Positions 7,997-16,800 are shown, counted from the stretch's first letter. The stretch is DNA of 64,000 bases from Flavobacteriaceae bacterium MAR_2010_188 (GCA_900104375.1 LT629302.1:3454480-3518479), one strand, 5' to 3'. Numbers and translations: made by a program. Notes: generated from the sequence alone by a model not told the origin.

Positions 7997-8341
7997 TTGG
8001 CTTTTAGAAAATCCTTTTCCTTGGCGATGAAAATCTTTAAACTGTCTAAAAATTTCCCCAAAGAAGAGGTTTACTCACTAACAGATCAGATAAGACGTTC
8101 TTCACGAAGTGTTTCAACTAATATCGCTGAGGCATATCGCAAAAGAAGATATCCAAATCATTATATAAGTAAATTAACCGACAGAGATGCAGAAAATTCT
8201 GAAACACAGACTTGGATACTATTTGCATTTAAATGTGAATATATTAAAGAAACAACATATAATGAACTAAACTCCGAGAGCCTCGAAGTAGAGAAGATTA
8301 TTAATTATATGATTGCGAATCCTGAAAAATTTGGAAATTAA
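7997..8341 (+). CDS. Four-helix-bundle protein, S23/IVP family (copy 2, 5' end altered)
   Basis: Paralogue of the gene at 7576. About three quarters of the residues are identical by eye, including DQIRRSSRSVS, EAYRKRRYPNH and NYMIANP. The DNA match to copy 1 already begins at GGATTTATTGGC (7990 onward), so the original reading frame included DLLA. The four codons that carry the ATG in copy 1 are replaced by repeat sequence. The best remaining start is the TTG at 7997, giving 114 residues. Expression is therefore doubtful, although the rest of the frame is intact and the helices look functional. Confidence 0.75.
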   Translation: MAFRKSFSLAMKIFKLSKNFPKEEVYSLTDQIRRSSRSVSTNIAEAYRKRRYPNHYISKLTDRDAENSETQTWILFAFKCEYIKETTYNELNSESLEVEKIINYMIANPEKFGN

Positions 8342-8360
8342 ATGATGTTTATATTTTTTT

Positions 8361-8386
8361 CTGTTACTGCTACTGCCCACTGTTTC
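8361..8386 (-). repeat. CAGT-type repeat, inverted copy after gene copy 2
   Basis: Reads CTGTTACTGCTACTGCCCAC on the plus strand and is the reverse complement of the units left of copy 1. With 7425-7530 and 7961-7983 it frames both gene copies with inverted repeats. It ends 15 bases before hemW. Confidence 0.7.
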
Positions 8387-8400
8387 TTTATTTCAAACAA

Positions 8401-9555
8401 ATGAGTGGCATCTATATCCATATTCCTTTTTGCAAACAGGCCTGTCACTATTGTGATTTTCATTTTTCTACCTCGCTTAAAAAGAAAGACGAATTGATAG
8501 AGGCTATTCAACATGAATTAGTTCTAAGAAAAAATGAACTACCAAATCAATTTGTAGAAACGATTTATTTTGGCGGTGGCACGCCCAGCTTATTGACATT
8601 AGATGAAATAGATTCCATTTTAAAGACGATTTATGACAATTATGATGTTTCGGAAACACCAGAAATCACTTTGGAAGCAAATCCAGATGATTTAAACGAA
8701 GACAAGATTTTAGAATTGGCTAAGAGCGATGTCAACCGGCTGTCGATTGGCATTCAATCGTTTTTTGAAGATGATCTTAAACTTATGAATCGTGCGCACA
8801 ATGCAGATGAAGCGTATAAATGTCTGGATTTAGCAACGACCCATTTCGACAATATCTCCATTGATCTTATTTATGGAATCCCAGGTTTATCTAACGATTA
8901 TTGGTTGAAAAATATTGAAACTGCGCTGTCTTATAATCTGCCTCATATTTCTAGTTATGCACTTACAGTAGAACCTAAGACTGCCTTGGCCAAATTTATT
9001 GAAAATGGTAAAATTCCGGATGTTGATGATGAAGTTGCTCAGCAACAATATAATATTTTGGTCAATAAATTGGAAGCTTCAGGTTTTGTGAACTATGAAA
9101 TTTCAAATTTTGGAAAACCTGGTTGGTTTAGTAAGAACAATACCGCCTACTGGTTGGGGAAACCCTATTTAGGGATTGGTCCTTCCGCACATTCTTACGA
9201 TGGGATTTCAAGAAGCTGGAATGTGGCAAACAATTCAAAATATATAAAAAGCATTACTGAAAACAAACTTCCTTCGGAAAGTGAAACCTTGTCCCAAGAA
9301 AATAGATTTAATGAAGCCGTTATGACCGGACTTAGAACAGTTTGGGGAGTTTCATTGGCCAAGATTGAAGCGGAATTTGGTCAGGAATTTCTAAAGCATT
9401 TAATGAAGAACTCACAGAAATATATTTCTGAAGGTCTCTTAGAACTTAAAAATCCCACAATTGAAAAATTAGCTAATCATGAGGTGCTAACGATTACAAA
9501 AAAAGGAAAGTTTTTATGCGATGGAATTGCTTCAGATTTGTTCATTTTAAATTGA
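8401..9555 (+). CDS. hemW: Radical SAM protein HemW (heme chaperone, HemN-like)
   Basis: Radical SAM enzyme of 384 residues. The [4Fe-4S] cluster cysteines C11, C15 and C18 are in FCKQACHYC, followed by FHFS as in HemW. SAM-binding motifs follow: YFGGGTPSLL, LEANPDDL and SIGIQSF. The C-terminal HemN-type domain shows NNTAYWLGKPYLGIGPSAHSY and EAVMTGLRT. The single upstream residue pattern IYIHIPFC and the CxxxCxxC-x-F spacing favour the heme chaperone HemW over the anaerobic coproporphyrinogen dehydrogenase HemN, which is longer. The protein is cytoplasmic. ATG start with no overlap. Confidence 0.9.
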   Translation: MSGIYIHIPFCKQACHYCDFHFSTSLKKKDELIEAIQHELVLRKNELPNQFVETIYFGGGTPSLLTLDEIDSILKTIYDNYDVSETPEITLEANPDDLNEDKILELAKSDVNRLSIGIQSFFEDDLKLMNRAHNADEAYKCLDLATTHFDNISIDLIYGIPGLSNDYWLKNIETALSYNLPHISSYALTVEPKTALAKFIENGKIPDVDDEVAQQQYNILVNKLEASGFVNYEISNFGKPGWFSKNNTAYWLGKPYLGIGPSAHSYDGISRSWNVANNSKYIKSITENKLPSESETLSQENRFNEAVMTGLRTVWGVSLAKIEAEFGQEFLKHLMKNSQKYISEGLLELKNPTIEKLANHEVLTITKKGKFLCDGIASDLFILN

Positions 9556-9760
9556 CAACCGTTATGCTGAATTCATTTCAGCATCTCACCAGCAGGCATA
9601 TTGAATTAAGACCCTGAAATAAATTCAGGGTGACGATATTGGTAAATCATATAAATCTGAAATATGTATTCTAAACCTACCTGACTCGTCATTCTGAACC
9701 TGCCTGATTCCTGAGGCGAGCTTGTTTCAGCATATCATGAAGATTTGGAATATATTTATA
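9556..9760. repeat. Intergenic palindromic repeats (REP-like), with an embedded CCTGCC module
   Basis: After hemW come two repeat motifs. The first is AGACCCTGAAATAAATTCAGGGT (about 9607-9630), a hairpin with CCCTGAA and TTCAGGG arms. The second is a stretch CGTCATTCTGAA (about 9687) ... CTTGTTTCAGCAT (9721 onward). In the second, the stem is split by a 22-base insert at 9699-9720 that starts CCTGCCTG and ends AGGCGAG. Related copies occur at 20.0-20.5 kb. The repeats reach into the 5' end of the next open frame, so the first 22 codons of that frame (9745-9810) are not counted as coding. Confidence 0.7.
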
Positions 9761-9810
9761 TCCTGAAAAAGGTTCAGACTGGCATAACATCCTTAATTTT
9801 AAATAAACAA

Positions 9811-10560
9811 ATGATTGCGACTCTAGACTGGAACGGTAAACCAAGAAAAATCGATTTTTCCAAACCTTTGGATATTTCTATACCGCTGCGCGCTTCAGAT
9901 GAAAACGTGAATGCTTGGTATCTTAAAAGCCCAAAAATTGAACCGGTAAAAATGGATGATTGGGTGGGGAGCGTAAAGGATGGAGCAGATGTAAACTTCA
10001 ACAATATTTATTTTAATCCACATGCCCACGGAACCCATACCGAATGTGTTGGCCACATCACTGAAAAAGTGCATTCTATAAATGAGCATCTTACCACATT
10101 TTTTTTTTCGGCAAAAGTCATTTCTGTAGAACCGCAAACTGTCGGAGAGGATTTTATCATTCAAAAAGAACAGATAAAAGCTCAGTTACAATCAAATGAA
10201 GTTGAAGCATTGGTTATTCGCACTTTGCCCAATCATCCAGATAAATTGTCTAAACATTATTCTAATACCAATCCGCCGTTTATTTCAGAAGATGCGGCAC
10301 TTTTCATAAAAGATTCTGGGATTAAACACCTCCTAATCGATTTGCCCAGTGTCGATAAGGAAAAAGACGATGGCAAATTATTGTCGCACAACGCTTTTTG
10401 GAATACCACTGGGAATATTCGCTTTGACGCCACGATTACCGAATTTATCTATGTGCCCAATACTGTAGAAGATGGTCTATATTCCTTAAATTTACAGATA
10501 GCGCCTTTTGAAAATGACGCTACACCAAGTAAACCGATACTTTATAAAATATTCGATTAA
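9811..10560 (+). CDS. Cyclase / kynurenine-formamidase-like hydrolase
   Basis: Metal-dependent hydrolase of the cyclase family (Pfam Cyclase, including kynurenine formamidase). Evidence: an N-terminal segment with PLDISIPL, the metal motif HAHGTHTECVGH (HxGTHxE-type, histidines and glutamate for a metal pair), and VDLPSVD-like IDLPSVDKEKDD plus HNAFWN near the end. I place the start at the ATG at 9811 (249 residues). The longer frame from 9745 begins inside an intergenic repeat and adds unconserved residues. The substrate is not known; members hydrolyse N-formylkynurenine or other cyclic or amide substrates. The stop codon overlaps the next ATG. Confidence 0.8.
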   Translation: MIATLDWNGKPRKIDFSKPLDISIPLRASDENVNAWYLKSPKIEPVKMDDWVGSVKDGADVNFNNIYFNPHAHGTHTECVGHITEKVHSINEHLTTFFFSAKVISVEPQTVGEDFIIQKEQIKAQLQSNEVEALVIRTLPNHPDKLSKHYSNTNPPFISEDAALFIKDSGIKHLLIDLPSVDKEKDDGKLLSHNAFWNTTGNIRFDATITEFIYVPNTVEDGLYSLNLQIAPFENDATPSKPILYKIFD

Positions 10561-11171
10561 TGGAGGCATTTTTGGGGATTGTAATTGGGATTCTTTCGAG
10601 TTTGGGAGTGGTTACTTATTTAAAAACTCTGAAAAGTAAAAAACTGGTACAGTCACAATCGGTTTTGCTTCTCGACAAAATAAAGACCGTATGTAAATTT
10701 ATTACGGTAGAAGGCGACTTCGCCGAAATCTACCATTACGAAGACGTTAAGGAACGCTTCTATAAATTGGTCGCATCTCGTAAAAAAGCGCTCGTTGTTA
10801 TTAATGCGAAGGCGCACGTTGGTTACGACCTTTCTAAAATTGATATGGAAGCACTTGTGGATAAAAAAATCATTCGATTAAAACACTTTCCACAACCCGA
10901 AATTCTGAGTATTGAAACCAATCTTAATTATTACGATAAACAAGAGCATATGTTCAATAGGTTTGAAGCATCTGACTTAACTGGGCTTCATAATCAGGCC
11001 AAGCAATATATCATGGAAAAGGTCCCAGAGAGTGGGCTTATGGAAATCGCCCAAAAGGAAGCGCTTCAAACGATACTTTTAATTGAAAATATCGTGCAGA
11101 CCATCGGCTGGAAGTTAGATTATTCCACCTTAGAAATAAAGACCGATGAGAGCAAACGACTTAATCCATAA
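10560..11171 (+). CDS. DUF4230 family protein
   Basis: A protein of 203 residues with one N-terminal membrane anchor (about 3-22), then a soluble domain. The pattern TVCKFITVEGDFAEIYHYED and KALVVINAKAHVGYDLSKI is characteristic of DUF4230 (function unknown; probably faces the periplasm). A helical C-terminal part (about 140-195) follows. The ATG overlaps the stop codon of the cyclase gene by one base, so they are read from one messenger. The next gene starts 6 bases after its stop. Confidence 0.8.
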   Translation: MEAFLGIVIGILSSLGVVTYLKTLKSKKLVQSQSVLLLDKIKTVCKFITVEGDFAEIYHYEDVKERFYKLVASRKKALVVINAKAHVGYDLSKIDMEALVDKKIIRLKHFPQPEILSIETNLNYYDKQEHMFNRFEASDLTGLHNQAKQYIMEKVPESGLMEIAQKEALQTILLIENIVQTIGWKLDYSTLEIKTDESKRLNP

Positions 11172-11177
11172 ATTACA

Positions 11178-11540
11178 ATGGATGTAGAAAGTATAAGAAA
11201 CTATTGTCTATCCCAAAAAGGCGTAACAGAATCCTTTCCTTTTGACGAGGAAACCTTGGTATTTAAAGTTCTTGGCAAAATGTTTGCGCTCCTATCCTTA
11301 GAAAAATTCGAAATCGGCGAAGGTTCTATCAATTTAAAATGCGACCCAGAATGGTCCATACAATTAAGGGAAGAATATGAAAGTATAACGCCGGGCTACC
11401 ACATGAACAAACAACATTGGAATACCGTAATTGTTCAGAACTCCGATATTAAACCAAACTTTTTAAAAGAACTGATTGACCATTCTTACCAATTGGTTTT
11501 TAAAAGTCTGCCTAAGAAAATTAGAGAAAGCTTAGATTAG
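11178..11540 (+). CDS. MmcQ/YjbR family protein
   Basis: Small cytoplasmic protein of 120 residues with the CyaY-like fold of the YjbR/MmcQ family. Typical motifs are present: IRNYCLSQKGVTESFPFD, the strand KMFALLSL, INLKCDPEW, TPGYHMNKQHWNTV and a C-terminal LIDHSYQLVFKSLPKK. The family is often labelled DNA-binding, but the biochemical role is not settled. It is third in a run with the cyclase and DUF4230 genes, and PhnA follows after 50 bases. Confidence 0.85.
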   Translation: MDVESIRNYCLSQKGVTESFPFDEETLVFKVLGKMFALLSLEKFEIGEGSINLKCDPEWSIQLREEYESITPGYHMNKQHWNTVIVQNSDIKPNFLKELIDHSYQLVFKSLPKKIRESLD

Positions 11541-11590
11541 ACGATTCAATTAGAATTGAATTTTTCAAAATAAAAAACAACAATAATTAT

Positions 11591-12169
11591 ATGTCTATCC
11601 AAAGCGCCTTAGAAGAAAGAAGCGAAAATAAATGTGAACTTTGTTCCTCTACCGAAAATCTATCGGTTTATAAAATTCCACCCAGTCTTCACGAATCGTT
11701 GGACAATTCTGTCTTGGTTTGCGAAACTTGTAAAATTCAAATTGAAAATCCAGAGCAAATGGATGCAAACCATTGGCGCTGTTTAAATGATAGTATGTGG
11801 AGCCAGTATATTCCAGTACAGATTATGGCTTGGCGAATGTTACAAAGATTAAGGGGAGAAGGTTGGCCCCAAGAATTAATTGGGATGATGTATTTAGATG
11901 AAGAAGCCATGAGTTTTGCGAGGGCAACCGGAGAACATGAAGATGCCTCACAAAAAATTATTCATCGCGATGTTAATGGAGTCATTTTAGAAACCGGGGA
12001 CTCGGTGACCTTAATCAAGGATTTAAAAGTGAAAGGCTCGAGTATGGTCGCCAAACAGGGAATTGTGGTTAAGAAAATTTCACTGGACCACGAAAATGAA
12101 AAATATATTGAAGGTAAAGTAGACGGGCAGCAGATTGTGCTAATTACGGAATACGTTAAAAAAGTCTAA
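11591..12169 (+). CDS. PhnA-family zinc-ribbon protein
   Basis: A protein of 192 residues. The N-terminal half has two cysteine pairs, CELC (C15, C18) and CETC, forming a zinc ribbon, then WSQYIPVQIMAWRMLQRL. The C-terminal PhnA domain (about 130-192) has VILETGDSVTLIKDLKVKG and VKKISLDHENEKYIEGK. In spite of its name the family is not tied to phosphonate uptake in most bacteria, and no phn genes are nearby. The role is unknown. The stop codon meets that of a small minus-strand gene tail to tail. Confidence 0.85.
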   Translation: MSIQSALEERSENKCELCSSTENLSVYKIPPSLHESLDNSVLVCETCKIQIENPEQMDANHWRCLNDSMWSQYIPVQIMAWRMLQRLRGEGWPQELIGMMYLDEEAMSFARATGEHEDASQKIIHRDVNGVILETGDSVTLIKDLKVKGSSMVAKQGIVVKKISLDHENEKYIEGKVDGQQIVLITEYVKKV

Positions 12170-12321
12170 TTAAGCCGGTCATTTTCATCCTTTTTCTTTC
12201 CAAAAAAACCAAATCCTATCGGTAATAATAAAAAGAAGAACAAGAATTTTCCGGTAACCAGTCCATAGATGGTTATGGCCGCTGCGATTATCATCAAAAT
12301 GATGAGAATTTTGTTTTTCAT
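12166..12321 (-). CDS. Small hydrophobic membrane protein, 51 residues
   Basis: Reads from an ATG at 12321 to a TAG ending at 12166. The peptide begins MKNKILIILMIIAAAIT, has a short turn (IYGLVTGK) and a second hydrophobic stretch (FLFFFLLLPIGFGFFG), then the charged tail KKKDENDRLN. That makes two membrane spans with a positive-rich cytoplasmic end. It fills the gap between PhnA and the hydroxyproline operon and overlaps the PhnA stop by 4 bases. The composition is far too ordered in hydrophobicity to be chance. Function unknown. Confidence 0.65.
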   Translation of the reverse strand: MKNKILIILMIIAAAITIYGLVTGKFLFFFLLLPIGFGFFGKKKDENDRLN

Positions 12322-12434
12322 ATTAATTCACAAAACTATATATAATGCACTTTAGTATCGCTTCTAAATATTAAATTTATCGAAGTAATAAACTAGTTTT
12401 CAGTAAACCAATAATCTCGAGCAAAAATAATAAG

Positions 12435-13349
12435 ATGAATATAGAATGGAAAGGCGTTATGCCCGCAGTCACCACAAAGTTTAACGACCACGATGAAATT
12501 GACCTGAAATTATTTTTAAAAAATATCGATGCCCAATTAGAGGCTGGAGTTCATGGTTTGGTATTGGGTGGGACTTTAGGTGAAGCAAGTACCTTAACTG
12601 AAAAAGAAAAGCGAATCCTAACCAGAAATACTGTTTCTCATGTAGGTGGAAGAGTGCCGGTGATGATCAACATTGCCGAACAATCTACCAAAAATGCGAT
12701 TGAAGCGGCACACAAAGCGGAAGATGATGGCGCAAATGGATTAATGATGTTGCCGCCAATGAGATATAAAGCTTGCGACCAAGAAACCGTAACCTATTTT
12801 AAGTCGGTTGCAAGAAATACCTCATTGCCAATAATGGTTTACAACAATCCGGTGGATTATAAGATTGAGGTGACTTTAGATATGTTTGAAGAGCTGCTAG
12901 AATGCGAAAATATTCAAGCGGTAAAGGAATCAACTAGAGATATTACCAATATAACCCGTATAAAGAATCGATTTGGAGATAGGTTGAAGATCATGACCGG
13001 AGTTGATACTCTAGCTTTGGAAAGCCTCATTATGGGCGCCGATGGTTGGGTTGCTGGTTTGGTATGTGCGTTTCCAAAAGAGACGGTTGCGATTTACGAA
13101 TTGCAAAAAGCCGGAAAAATCGAAGAAGCAATTAAAATTTATAGATGGTTTATGCCATTATTGGAGTTAGATATTCATCCTAAATTGGTTCAAAATATTA
13201 AGCTGGCTGAGGTTGCCACTGGGCTAGGAAGCGAGTATGTAAGAGCTCCGAGGCTTCCGCTTCAGGGAGAAGAAAAGGAGAAAGTGATGCGAATCATAGA
13301 CGAAGCTCTAAACAATAGACCGACTCTTTCAGATTACAAAGATCTTTAG
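12435..13349 (+). CDS. DapA-family lyase, probable pyrroline-4-hydroxy-2-carboxylate deaminase
   Basis: Class I aldolase-fold enzyme of 304 residues. The Schiff-base lysine K164 (QAVKEST) and the tyrosine Y136 (IMVYNNP) are both present, with a GGTLGEASTLT loop where true dihydrodipicolinate synthases have GTTGE. The context decides the call. An aldehyde dehydrogenase, a hydroxyproline epimerase and an FAD D-amino acid oxidoreductase follow, which is the standard trans-4-hydroxy-L-proline route. In it this enzyme removes ammonia from 1-pyrroline-4-hydroxy-2-carboxylate to give 2-ketoglutarate semialdehyde. It is first in the operon, and the promoter lies within 12322-12434. Confidence 0.8.
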   Translation: MNIEWKGVMPAVTTKFNDHDEIDLKLFLKNIDAQLEAGVHGLVLGGTLGEASTLTEKEKRILTRNTVSHVGGRVPVMINIAEQSTKNAIEAAHKAEDDGANGLMMLPPMRYKACDQETVTYFKSVARNTSLPIMVYNNPVDYKIEVTLDMFEELLECENIQAVKESTRDITNITRIKNRFGDRLKIMTGVDTLALESLIMGADGWVAGLVCAFPKETVAIYELQKAGKIEEAIKIYRWFMPLLELDIHPKLVQNIKLAEVATGLGSEYVRAPRLPLQGEEKEKVMRIIDEALNNRPTLSDYKDL

Positions 13350-13382
13350 AAGAAAAAGTAATAGTCAATACGAAAAGGAAAA

Positions 13383-14966
13383 ATGATTACAGGACAAAAT
13401 TTTATAGGAAATAAGCGCTCTTCAACGGGCCAAAAGACATACAGAACATTCAACCCAAAATTGAATAAGGAGAACGAGTGGGTTTTTACGGAAGCCGACA
13501 TGGACGAACTTAATGAAGCGGTTGCCCTAGCGGTTGAAGCTTTCAAATCTTACCAGAGAATATCGGGATTGGAGAAAGCAAAATTTATTAATGCAATCTG
13601 TGAAGAAATATTGGGGTTAGGGGATAACCTAATCAAGGTGTTTTGCGCTGAAACAGGACTGGCAGAAGGTAGAGCAAAAGGGGAATTAGGAAGAACGATC
13701 TCACAATTAAAGAGCTTTGCAGATTTAGTCGAAAATGGAAGCTATATCGACGCAGCCATAGAAACTGCTGACCAAACGAGACAACCTGCGGCAAAGCCAG
13801 ATTTAAGAAAAATGATGTTTCCGCTTGGTCCAGTTGCCGTGTTTGGCGCTAGCAATTTCCCGTTAGCATTCTCTACCCCGGGAGGCGATACGGCCTCGGC
13901 ATTGGCTGCGGGTTGCCCGGTCATAGTTAAATCACATCCTATGCATTCTGGGACGGCGGAGTTAATCGCATCTGCAATTATAGAGGCAGCTCATAAAACA
14001 GGGATGCCCAATGGTGTGTTCTCATTGCTAAACTCTAGCGATAGCGGAGTAGGTCAGGCACTTGTGCTTCATCCAGATATTAAAGCGGTTGGTTTTACCG
14101 GAAGTTTTAAGGGCGGAAGGGCATTGCACGATATGGGTTCGCTTAGACCCAATCCAATACCTGTTTTTGCAGAAATGGGGAGTATAAATCCAACGATTCT
14201 TTTGCCGAACGCCATCAATAATAAATCTGAAGAATTGGCCGAAATGTATGCCGGTTCTATTACACTTGGTGCGGGTCAATTTTGCACAAATCCAGGGCTA
14301 ATTATTGCCTTGAAGAGCGAAGCACTTAAAGATTTTCTAAATATTTTGGGTCAGAAATTAAGTAAGATTCAGCCGTCTTGTATGCTTCATCCTAATATTG
14401 CCAAAAAGTATAATGAAGGCAAGGAGAAGTTTTTTGATAACGATGCTGTTGTAGAAATTGAAATTGATTCAATTTCAGCAGAAGAGAATCATGCTTCGCC
14501 AGCTTTAGCTACAGTTAGTGCGACGGACTTTTTACAGTACAAAGATTTGCATGAAGAGATATTTGGTCCTTTTTCTGTAGTGGTTCAGTGTGATGATGTA
14601 GAACAATTGCAAGAAGTTGTAGATAATCTAGAAGGTCAATTAACAGGCTCAATCATCTCGGATTCTGGAGAAATAGCAAATTATAAAGACATTGTAAATA
14701 GTCTTCAAATGAAAGTTGGTAGATTGATATTTAACAATGTCCCAACCGGAGTTGAAGTTTCACCTGCCATGTTGCACGGTGGACCGTATCCAGCTTCTAG
14801 CGATAGCCGTTTTACTGCGGTCGGTACAGACGCTATTAAACGTTGGCTGCGACCTGTAAGTTTTCAGCATTGGCCAAATGATATGCTGCCAGCTGAACTA
14901 AAAAATGAAAATCCGCTCAACATTTCCAGAAAAATAAATGGAAAGCAAACAGAGGATAAAATCTAG
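13383..14966 (+). CDS. Aldehyde dehydrogenase, probable 2-ketoglutarate-semialdehyde (2,5-dioxovalerate) dehydrogenase
   Basis: NAD(P)-dependent aldehyde dehydrogenase of 527 residues. The active cysteine C301 lies in GAGQFCTNPG and the general base E264 in VFAEMGS. The cofactor region includes FGASNFPLAFS and GFTGSFKGGRAL. FGASNFPLAFS and GAGQFCTNPGL are the marks of the KGSADH/dioxovalerate group rather than of succinate-semialdehyde enzymes. It would oxidise 2-ketoglutarate semialdehyde to 2-oxoglutarate as the last step of hydroxyproline degradation. It starts 33 bases after the lyase gene, with a further peptidase gene close behind. Confidence 0.85.
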   Translation: MITGQNFIGNKRSSTGQKTYRTFNPKLNKENEWVFTEADMDELNEAVALAVEAFKSYQRISGLEKAKFINAICEEILGLGDNLIKVFCAETGLAEGRAKGELGRTISQLKSFADLVENGSYIDAAIETADQTRQPAAKPDLRKMMFPLGPVAVFGASNFPLAFSTPGGDTASALAAGCPVIVKSHPMHSGTAELIASAIIEAAHKTGMPNGVFSLLNSSDSGVGQALVLHPDIKAVGFTGSFKGGRALHDMGSLRPNPIPVFAEMGSINPTILLPNAINNKSEELAEMYAGSITLGAGQFCTNPGLIIALKSEALKDFLNILGQKLSKIQPSCMLHPNIAKKYNEGKEKFFDNDAVVEIEIDSISAEENHASPALATVSATDFLQYKDLHEEIFGPFSVVVQCDDVEQLQEVVDNLEGQLTGSIISDSGEIANYKDIVNSLQMKVGRLIFNNVPTGVEVSPAMLHGGPYPASSDSRFTAVGTDAIKRWLRPVSFQHWPNDMLPAELKNENPLNISRKINGKQTEDKI

Positions 14967-15003
14967 AAGATATTATTGGGAATGTTTGACTAATCCAACC
15001 AAA

Positions 15004-16746
15004 ATGAAACTTTCAAAATTATGTATCGTCCTTTTTATTCTTGTCAATATTAGTTGTCAAAACGAAGAGGGAAAGACTAAGGATTCCGATAATCTAAAGT
15101 CGATTATTGATGAATATCAAGACTACGAAGGTTATGATAAAGCGAAGTATCCTTTAGGGCTTTATACTGAAGAATATTACAGTGCGCAGGCCGACTTTGC
15201 CCAAAGTCATTTAGAAAAACTCAATAAGATTGAGGTTAAGGATTTATCAGATAGTGAAAAGATCTCGGTTGAACTTTTGAAGTTTGAGCTTCAAGATAAC
15301 ATAGATTATTTCAAATTTAAGAGATTTTTGAACCCACTTTTGTCGGATTCTGGTTTTCATAGTAGTCTTAATTACGAAGTTAGGCCCTTCTCTAACTACA
15401 AAGACGTAAAGAATTATTTGAATAAATTGAATGCTATTCCCGTAATGGTGGACCAGCATTTCGTTAATCTTAGAAAAGGTTTGGATGAAGGTCTTTCTCA
15501 GCCTTTAGTGATTTTTAGAGGTTATGAATCTACCTATAACGACCATATAGTTGATAGTTTTGAAAACAGTTATTTCTATTCTCCTTTTAAAAATTTACCA
15601 GATGATTTAAGTGATAAAGAACGAGATTCGGTTCTCTTAGCCGCTAAAAATGCAATCGACCAAAACGTAACTCCACAGTTTGTAAGAATTAAGGATTTTT
15701 TTGAAAGTGAATACTATCCAAAAACGAGAACAACCCTAGGAGTTTCAGAAACTCAGGGTGGAAAGGAATATTACCAGAACAGAATAAATTATTATACAAC
15801 AAGTACAGATTATACTGCGGATAAAATTCACCAAATTGGCCTAGATGAAGTAGCAAGGATTAAGTCAGAAATGGAAAAAATCATTGCTGAGCTAGGCTAC
15901 AAAGGCAGTTTTGAAGATTTCTTTAAATTTTTGAGAACAGATAAACAATTCTACGCCAAAACTCCCAAGGAACTTTTAATGTTGGCTAGGGACATTGCTA
16001 AAAGAGTAGATGCTCAATTGCCTAAGTACTTTAAGACTCTACCAAGAAAACCTTACGGTGTTGCTCCTGTACCGGATGCAATTGCGCCTAAATATACTGG
16101 CGGGCGTTACGTAGGGACTTCGGCCAACAGTACCGAGCCAGGCTATTACTGGGTTAACACTTATGATTTGCCAAGTAGAACCCTTTATACCCTACCTGCA
16201 TTAACGGTGCACGAAGCGGTACCTGGTCACCATTTACAAGGTTCACTAAATAACGAACTAGGAGACAAAATCCCGAAGTTTAGAAGAAACCTTTATCTCT
16301 CGGCTTACGGAGAAGGATGGGGCCTTTATTGCGAATATCTCGCAGATGATATGGGCATGTATACGACGCCTTATGAGAAATTTGGCCAACTTACCTACGA
16401 AATGTGGCGCGCATGTAGATTAGTTGTAGATACAGGAATCCACGCCAAAGGATGGACCCGCGAACAAGTTGTAGATTATATGACCGCAAATACAGCGCTA
16501 TCATTACATGAAATCAATACTGAAACCGACCGTTATATTTCTTGGCCGGGACAGGCACTTTCCTATAAAATCGGAGAACTTAAGATTAGGGAATTACGTA
16601 AAAAGGCCGAAAAAGAGTTAGATACAAATTTCAATATAAGAGAGTTTCATGAAGTTGTGTTGGGCGAAGGAACGGTTACCCTTTCAATCTTAGAAAAACG
16701 GGTAAATGATTATATTGAGAAAGCTTTAAACAAAGCTAAGAAGTAA
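15004..16746 (+). CDS. DUF885 family lipoprotein, zinc-peptidase-like
   Basis: Exported protein of 580 residues from the ATG at 15004. That start gives a lipoprotein signal (MKLSKLCIVLFILVNISC); the earlier ATG at 14938 lies within the previous gene and adds an unconserved leader. The DUF885 signature is HEAVPGHHLQ (H403, E404, then GHH), followed by YLSAYGEGWGLYCEYLA with further acidic ligands. The family is related to zinc peptidases. Its place among hydroxyproline genes suggests it frees hydroxyproline from small peptides in the periplasm. That substrate is inference. Confidence 0.8.
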   Translation: MKLSKLCIVLFILVNISCQNEEGKTKDSDNLKSIIDEYQDYEGYDKAKYPLGLYTEEYYSAQADFAQSHLEKLNKIEVKDLSDSEKISVELLKFELQDNIDYFKFKRFLNPLLSDSGFHSSLNYEVRPFSNYKDVKNYLNKLNAIPVMVDQHFVNLRKGLDEGLSQPLVIFRGYESTYNDHIVDSFENSYFYSPFKNLPDDLSDKERDSVLLAAKNAIDQNVTPQFVRIKDFFESEYYPKTRTTLGVSETQGGKEYYQNRINYYTTSTDYTADKIHQIGLDEVARIKSEMEKIIAELGYKGSFEDFFKFLRTDKQFYAKTPKELLMLARDIAKRVDAQLPKYFKTLPRKPYGVAPVPDAIAPKYTGGRYVGTSANSTEPGYYWVNTYDLPSRTLYTLPALTVHEAVPGHHLQGSLNNELGDKIPKFRRNLYLSAYGEGWGLYCEYLADDMGMYTTPYEKFGQLTYEMWRACRLVVDTGIHAKGWTREQVVDYMTANTALSLHEINTETDRYISWPGQALSYKIGELKIRELRKKAEKELDTNFNIREFHEVVLGEGTVTLSILEKRVNDYIEKALNKAKK

Positions 16747-16800
16747 TTTCCTCCTTGAGCCTGCCAATCCATTCAGGCGGGGAGGGTTAGGGAGGTGTTG
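16747..16800 (+). repeat. Left boundary repeat of the DUF559 element, split by a CCTGCC module
   Basis: TTTCCTCCTTGAG (16747-16759) and GGAGGGTTAGGGAGGTGTTG (16781-16800) form one boundary repeat. It is the inverted match of the sequence at 17199-17232. Between the two halves sits a 21-base insert (16760-16780) that starts CCTGCCAATCC and ends TTCAGGCGG, itself a hairpin. The right-hand copy lacks such an insert. Confidence 0.7.

Noticed and set aside
7576-8341. Four-helix-bundle genes as Avd part of a diversity-generating retroelement
   Set aside because: No reverse transcriptase, template repeat or variable repeat is visible within the neighbouring sequence.
9745-9810. Longer start for the cyclase gene
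   Set aside because: The added 22 codons lie in intergenic repeat sequence and lack family conservation; the ATG at 9811 fits.
12435-13349. DapA (lysine biosynthesis) as the product
   Set aside because: The GGTLGE loop and the surrounding hydroxyproline genes favour the catabolic deaminase; no lysine genes are nearby.
14938-15003. Longer start for the DUF885 gene
   Set aside because: It lies inside the aldehyde dehydrogenase end and hides the lipoprotein signal that begins at 15004.
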